NCBI GenBank assembly: GCA_937890825.1
Contig: CALADS010000043.1
Span: forward strand, 1 to 64,000
Reading direction: 5' to 3'
DNA length: 64,000 bases
Source: an uncultured Bacteroides sp.
GTDB taxonomy: Bacteria; Bacteroidota; Bacteroidia; Bacteroidales; Bacteroidaceae
The notes under the pieces are model-generated. The model searched no databases and was not told the origin of the DNA. It worked only from the letters and a program-made list of their open reading frames with translations. Shown one piece after another: positions 60,903 through 64,000 of this stretch. The position numbers were made by a program, and so were the translations under genes. Position 1 is the first letter of the stretch; every line of letters begins with the position of its first letter.

Positions 60903-61937
60903 ATGGCTAAAAAAGACGAACTTAATTTTGAAGGAGACAACGTGGCTGCCAGCGAAAAACTGAAAGCGCTGCAAGCGGCCATGGACAAGATAGAAAAAAG
61001 TTTTGGCAAAGGTTCCATCATGAAGATGGGCGATGACCACATCGACGAGGTGGAGGTGATTCCTACAGGCTCTATCGGCTTAAACGTAGCATTGGGCGTA
61101 GGCGGCTATCCGCGCGGACGTATCATCGAAATCTATGGCCCAGAATCTTCCGGTAAGACTACGCTGGCCATCCATGCCATAGCGGAAGCTCAAAAGGCTG
61201 GCGGTATCGCTGCATTCATCGATGCCGAACATGCTTTCGACCGCTTTTACGCAGCTAAGTTGGGGGTAGACGTAGACAACTTACTGATTTCACAACCCGA
61301 CAACGGCGAGCAGGCACTGGAGATTGCCGACCAGCTGATCCGTTCGTCTGCCATCGATATCATCGTGGTGGACTCGGTAGCTGCACTGACTCCGAAAGCT
61401 GAAATCGAAGGAGATATGGGTGACAACAAGGTGGGATTGCAGGCACGACTGATGTCGCAGGCATTGCGTAAGCTTACAGCCAGCGTCAGCAAGACACGCA
61501 CCACTTGTATCTTCATCAACCAGCTGCGCGAGAAAATCGGTGTGATGTTTGGCAACCCCGAAACGACCACGGGTGGTAACGCGCTGAAATTCTACGCATC
61601 GGTACGCTTGGATATCCGTCCGGGCACGGCTATTAAGAACGGCGACGAGGTGCTTGGTAAGCAGACGAAGGTGAAGGTGATCAAGAACAAGGTGGCTCCT
61701 CCGTTCCGCCGGGCTGAGTTCGACATCATGTTTGGCGAGGGTATCTCAAGAGCGGGTGAAATCATCGACTTGGGTGCCGAACTGGGCATCATCAAGAAGA
61801 GCGGTTCATGGTTCAGCTACAACGATACCAAGCTGGCACAGGGTCGTGATGCAGCCAAACAGGTGATTCTGGATAATCCGGAATTGGCCGAGGAACTGGA
61901 AGGACTGATCTTCGAGGAACTGAAAAAGGAACAGTAA
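60903..61937 (+). CDS. recA: recombinase RecA
   Basis: The 344-residue protein has Walker A GPESSGKT (79-86), the DNA-binding loops (MSQALRKLTASVSKTRTTCIFINQLREKIGVMFGNPETTTGGNALKFYASVR, in pieces) and a short acidic C-terminus. It pairs homologous DNA and triggers SOS. It starts 6 nt after bcp, so it is transcribed from upstream. No LexA-like palindrome is seen just before it. Confidence 0.98.
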   Translation: MAKKDELNFEGDNVAASEKLKALQAAMDKIEKSFGKGSIMKMGDDHIDEVEVIPTGSIGLNVALGVGGYPRGRIIEIYGPESSGKTTLAIHAIAEAQKAGGIAAFIDAEHAFDRFYAAKLGVDVDNLLISQPDNGEQALEIADQLIRSSAIDIIVVDSVAALTPKAEIEGDMGDNKVGLQARLMSQALRKLTASVSKTRTTCIFINQLREKIGVMFGNPETTTGGNALKFYASVRLDIRPGTAIKNGDEVLGKQTKVKVIKNKVAPPFRRAEFDIMFGEGISRAGEIIDLGAELGIIKKSGSWFSYNDTKLAQGRDAAKQVILDNPELAEELEGLIFEELKKEQ

Positions 61938-61968
61938 ACGGGGAGAAAACATCGTTTACATCAAGATA

Positions 61969-62008
61969 AAATAGGTGTGGCTCGCAGGGGCTTCACCTAT
62001 TTTTTTTT
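61969..62008 (+). terminator. intrinsic terminator of the recA operon
   Basis: AAATAGGTG pairs with CACCTATTT around a 16-nt loop and runs into a T9 tract, 32 nt after the recA stop. Confidence 0.9.
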
Positions 62009-62137
62009 GCACGATTCCCGTAACCGCATGAACCAAACCTAACCGTAATTGTTAGAAAGATACATTCAGTCGCTGAAAAAGAATGCAATACGGCTGAAAG
62101 CATGAAACGAACTAAACCTAATAATAAACTTTTAAGT

Positions 62138-62725
62138 ATGAAAAAATTAATGTTAATCGCCTTGTTGATTACAAGTGCAGGACTCTCTGCCAGCTATGCG
62201 CAGAGCAGTAACTCAAGCAGGCATGCCGAACGGAAGGCGCAACGTGATGCCGAACGTGCACAAATGAAAGCACAGGAAGCTGCCGAAAATGCGGTGTCGT
62301 ATGAAGATGCAGTACAAGCGCTGAACAACCGTAAATTTGTATTGGAAGCCGATCAGGTAATCTTCCGGAACGGACAATCGGCGTTTGTAACCTCCAACAC
62401 CAATTTTGTATGGGTCAATGAAGAAAAAGGTACGGTACAGGTGGCATTCAATACGGCCTACCCCGGTCCGAATGGAATAGGCGGCATTACGGTAGACGGC
62501 AGCGTATCTGATTTCAAAGCCACCACAGACAAGCGAGGCAACATCAACTGCCAGTTCAGTATTCAGGGAATCGGAATTTCTGCTCAAGTATTCTTATCGC
62601 TTACGAACGGAGGAAACAAGGCCAGTGTAGACATCAATCCAAACTTCAACGGAAACACCATGACCTTAAGCGGTAAATTACTGCCGCTGAACCAATCGAG
62701 CATTTACAAAGGCCGAGCATGGTAG
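62138..62725 (+). CDS. DUF4251 domain-containing secreted protein
   Basis: The 195-residue protein starts MKKLMLIALLITSAGLSASYAQ, a Sec signal; an ATG 12 codons upstream would spoil it. A charged helical stretch (RHAERKAQRDAERAQMKAQ) precedes the DUF4251 domain (about 60-195): FVLEADQVIFRNGQ, NFVWVNEEKGTVQVAF, GPNGIGGITVDGSV and SLTNGGNKASVDINPNFNG. The domain is common in periplasmic Bacteroidota proteins and has no known activity. It stands alone between two terminators. Confidence 0.88.
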   Translation: MKKLMLIALLITSAGLSASYAQSSNSSRHAERKAQRDAERAQMKAQEAAENAVSYEDAVQALNNRKFVLEADQVIFRNGQSAFVTSNTNFVWVNEEKGTVQVAFNTAYPGPNGIGGITVDGSVSDFKATTDKRGNINCQFSIQGIGISAQVFLSLTNGGNKASVDINPNFNGNTMTLSGKLLPLNQSSIYKGRAW

Positions 62726-62766
62726 CCTGAATAAGCCCCATACAGTTTTACTATATATATATTGCT

Positions 62767-62810
62767 ACACCGCCACCCTGCGTGCCTCGATGCATTCAGA
62801 GTGGCGGTGT
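62767..62810. terminator. bidirectional hairpin between convergent genes
   Basis: ACACCGCCAC (62767-62776) pairs with GTGGCGGTGT (62801-62810), with inner CTG/CAG. T runs are weak on both sides. Confidence 0.65.
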
Positions 62811-62835
62811 TCTATTATCTCAACTACTAATCAGC

Positions 62836-63852
62836 TTATTTATAACGTTTGTAATCGGCTACAAAACCGTCTTTCATCCAACGGGCCAGGGCTTCGCGAT
62901 TGGAATCTATCACAAAACGACGCTGGTCAAAAGTGTTCTGAATATTTCCCAGTTCCACAAATAATGCCACAGGAGTAGCATTAAGCAACACATATAGCCC
63001 CCGCTCACTGACGGTACCTCGGAAGCCACGATTGGGCTGATGACGACCGTACTTCGACTCAAACGTACGCTTCATGGTAGTGGCCAACCGCTCACCCTGC
63101 GCACTCTTGGGAGCATGATAAAAGAAGACATCGGTTTGTGCCCTTCTGCTACGACTGTCTACATGCAGGAAAATAGCCCGACAATATTTATAACGCTGCC
63201 GGTCTTTTTTGTAAAGATTATTAATAGCTGTACACCGTTGCTGCAGGCGTGCCGTTTGGTTCAAAGGAATCGGACTGCCCATGCAAGTCTCTCGTTTGCT
63301 GTTCTTCAGATAAGCATCGTCGCGGATACCGTCTTTGGCATCTTGTATAATGATGTGTACCTCGGCTCCTTCGAGCAGCAGTTGACGAGCCAGACGAAGA
63401 GCCACATCGTAGGCATACTCATCTTCATGCAGTTTTTTATGCCCCATCTTGCCAATGGCACCGGGGTCGGGACCGCCATGACCGCTCACTACATAAAAGC
63501 AAGCCCCTTTCAACGATTGCCCTACGGGCTGAATTTCAGCCTGCTTTTTACCAAACAACGGCTCACGTACTACACGCTGCCCACCCGTTTGAGATGATTG
63601 TCTTGAGGAAGATTCCGCACCCTGCAACGGAGGTAATAAGTACTTTACTCCTATGCGCAACTCTTTCTTTCCGTGAAGTTTTTGCTTATTCATCTGCAAA
63701 AATGAACGGTAATATGTTTTGCTGGGCCTGCCATGACGCTCCAAAAACGTAGTGATACCCTCTCCTGGCTTTGGAGTAGCATATTGCTCTTGTGCGGACA
63801 AAAAAGTCAGAAAAAAGAAAATAAAATAGATAAAAAGATGAATCCGAATCAT
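62836..63852 (-). CDS. N-acetylmuramoyl-L-alanine amidase
   Basis: The 338-residue exported protein has a hydrophobic N-terminus ending FLSAQ, then a LysM-like stretch (GEGITTFLERHG ... GVKYLLPP). The Amidase_3 domain (about 115-335) shows the zinc ligands His in YVVSGHGGPDPGA, Glu in EDEYAYDVA and His in IFLHVDSR, and the catalytic Glu in VALFVELGNIQN. It cuts the amide bond between MurNAc and the stem peptide in the periplasm, as in cell separation. Leftward on its own. Confidence 0.9.
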   Translation of the reverse strand: MIRIHLFIYFIFFFLTFLSAQEQYATPKPGEGITTFLERHGRPSKTYYRSFLQMNKQKLHGKKELRIGVKYLLPPLQGAESSSRQSSQTGGQRVVREPLFGKKQAEIQPVGQSLKGACFYVVSGHGGPDPGAIGKMGHKKLHEDEYAYDVALRLARQLLLEGAEVHIIIQDAKDGIRDDAYLKNSKRETCMGSPIPLNQTARLQQRCTAINNLYKKDRQRYKYCRAIFLHVDSRSRRAQTDVFFYHAPKSAQGERLATTMKRTFESKYGRHQPNRGFRGTVSERGLYVLLNATPVALFVELGNIQNTFDQRRFVIDSNREALARWMKDGFVADYKRYK

Positions 63853-64000
63853 AAAATAATTTATTTGAGTACAAAATTACAATCTTTTCCTTATTTTTGC
63901 GATGAATTATCTTGCAGAAGGGAGTTAAAGCGAGTTAAAAAACTCATTATATAAAAGCCATAGAATTTCAGAATGGCATGGGTCTTACCTAGCTCCTCAC
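63853..64000 (+). promoter_or_regulatory. right-edge intergenic region
   Basis: TATTTTTG at 63892-63899 is a rightward -7 element; the nearest TTTG (63864-63867) is 24 nt upstream. An ATG at 63973 opens nine codons (MAWVLPSSS) to the window end and may be the start of the next gene, but this cannot be judged. Confidence 0.35.

Noticed and set aside
1..64000. tRNA, rRNA or intact insertion sequences
   Set aside because: I scanned for tRNA-like ends, ribosomal signatures and transposase motifs and saw none that hold up by eye.

Overview
The window is a chromosomal segment of a gut-type Bacteroidota bacterium, most likely Bacteroidaceae (Bacteroides/Phocaeicola). Direct signs are promoters of the Bacteroides form TTTG-N18/19-TAnnTTTG, a UpxY-type antiterminator, meso-diaminopimelate dehydrogenase, DUF4493/PCMD, DUF4250 and DUF4251 proteins, many SpII lipoproteins, and a DnaK ending in DFEEVK. 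Most of the window has GC-rich codon usage. The stretch from about 34 to 50 kb is visibly AT-richer.

Layout: 0-1.2 kb is the leftward start of a probable capsule/surface-polysaccharide locus (upxY, then two small genes that look frameshifted). 1.5-8.5 kb holds ddh, ruvA, a tiny basic ORF, an M24 peptidase, a receiver-like/PEP-synthase-like protein and an AraC regulator. 8.8-18.2 kb is one tight seven-gene operon encoding six surface-type lipoproteins (DUF4493, FN3-like and PCMD domains) and one outer-membrane beta-barrel, with the AraC gene divergent. 18.3-33.8 kb is housekeeping: metallophosphoesterase, menA, rfbB, a small phosphodiesterase, ppk1 with a PhoU-fused PiT transporter (phosphate metabolism), cca, a lipoprotein, a DUF4250 protein, a FecCD permease with its binding lipoprotein but no ATPase, and dnaK.

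From about 33.9 to 49.8 kb lies an accessory island between dnaK and core genes. It contains an HTH/zinc-finger gene, a decayed Schlafen/AlbA_2 gene, a promoter-hairpin unit that may make a short RNA, a lipoprotein-TonB gene split at an A8 tract, and a complete type I-C CRISPR-Cas system: an XRE/ImmA-type regulator 14 bp upstream, cas3-cas5c-cas8c(with internal cas11c)-cas7c-cas4-cas1-cas2, a leader, and an array of 55 repeats and 54 spacers. Several spacer pairs share the same start register but differ in the last base or in sequence, which suggests repeated independent capture at the same PAM and repeated targeting of one phage gene. A broken alpha/beta hydrolase closes the island.

49.8-64 kb returns to core-like content: an uncharacterised protein, a YqhD-like alcohol dehydrogenase, a 1639-residue exonuclease-like/RecQ/UvrD fusion, a FabK/nitronate monooxygenase-type flavoprotein, a double META-domain lipoprotein, an operon of carboxynorspermidine dehydrogenase, bcp and recA, a DUF4251 protein, and an N-acetylmuramoyl-L-alanine amidase. 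No rRNA, tRNA or intact transposase was seen.
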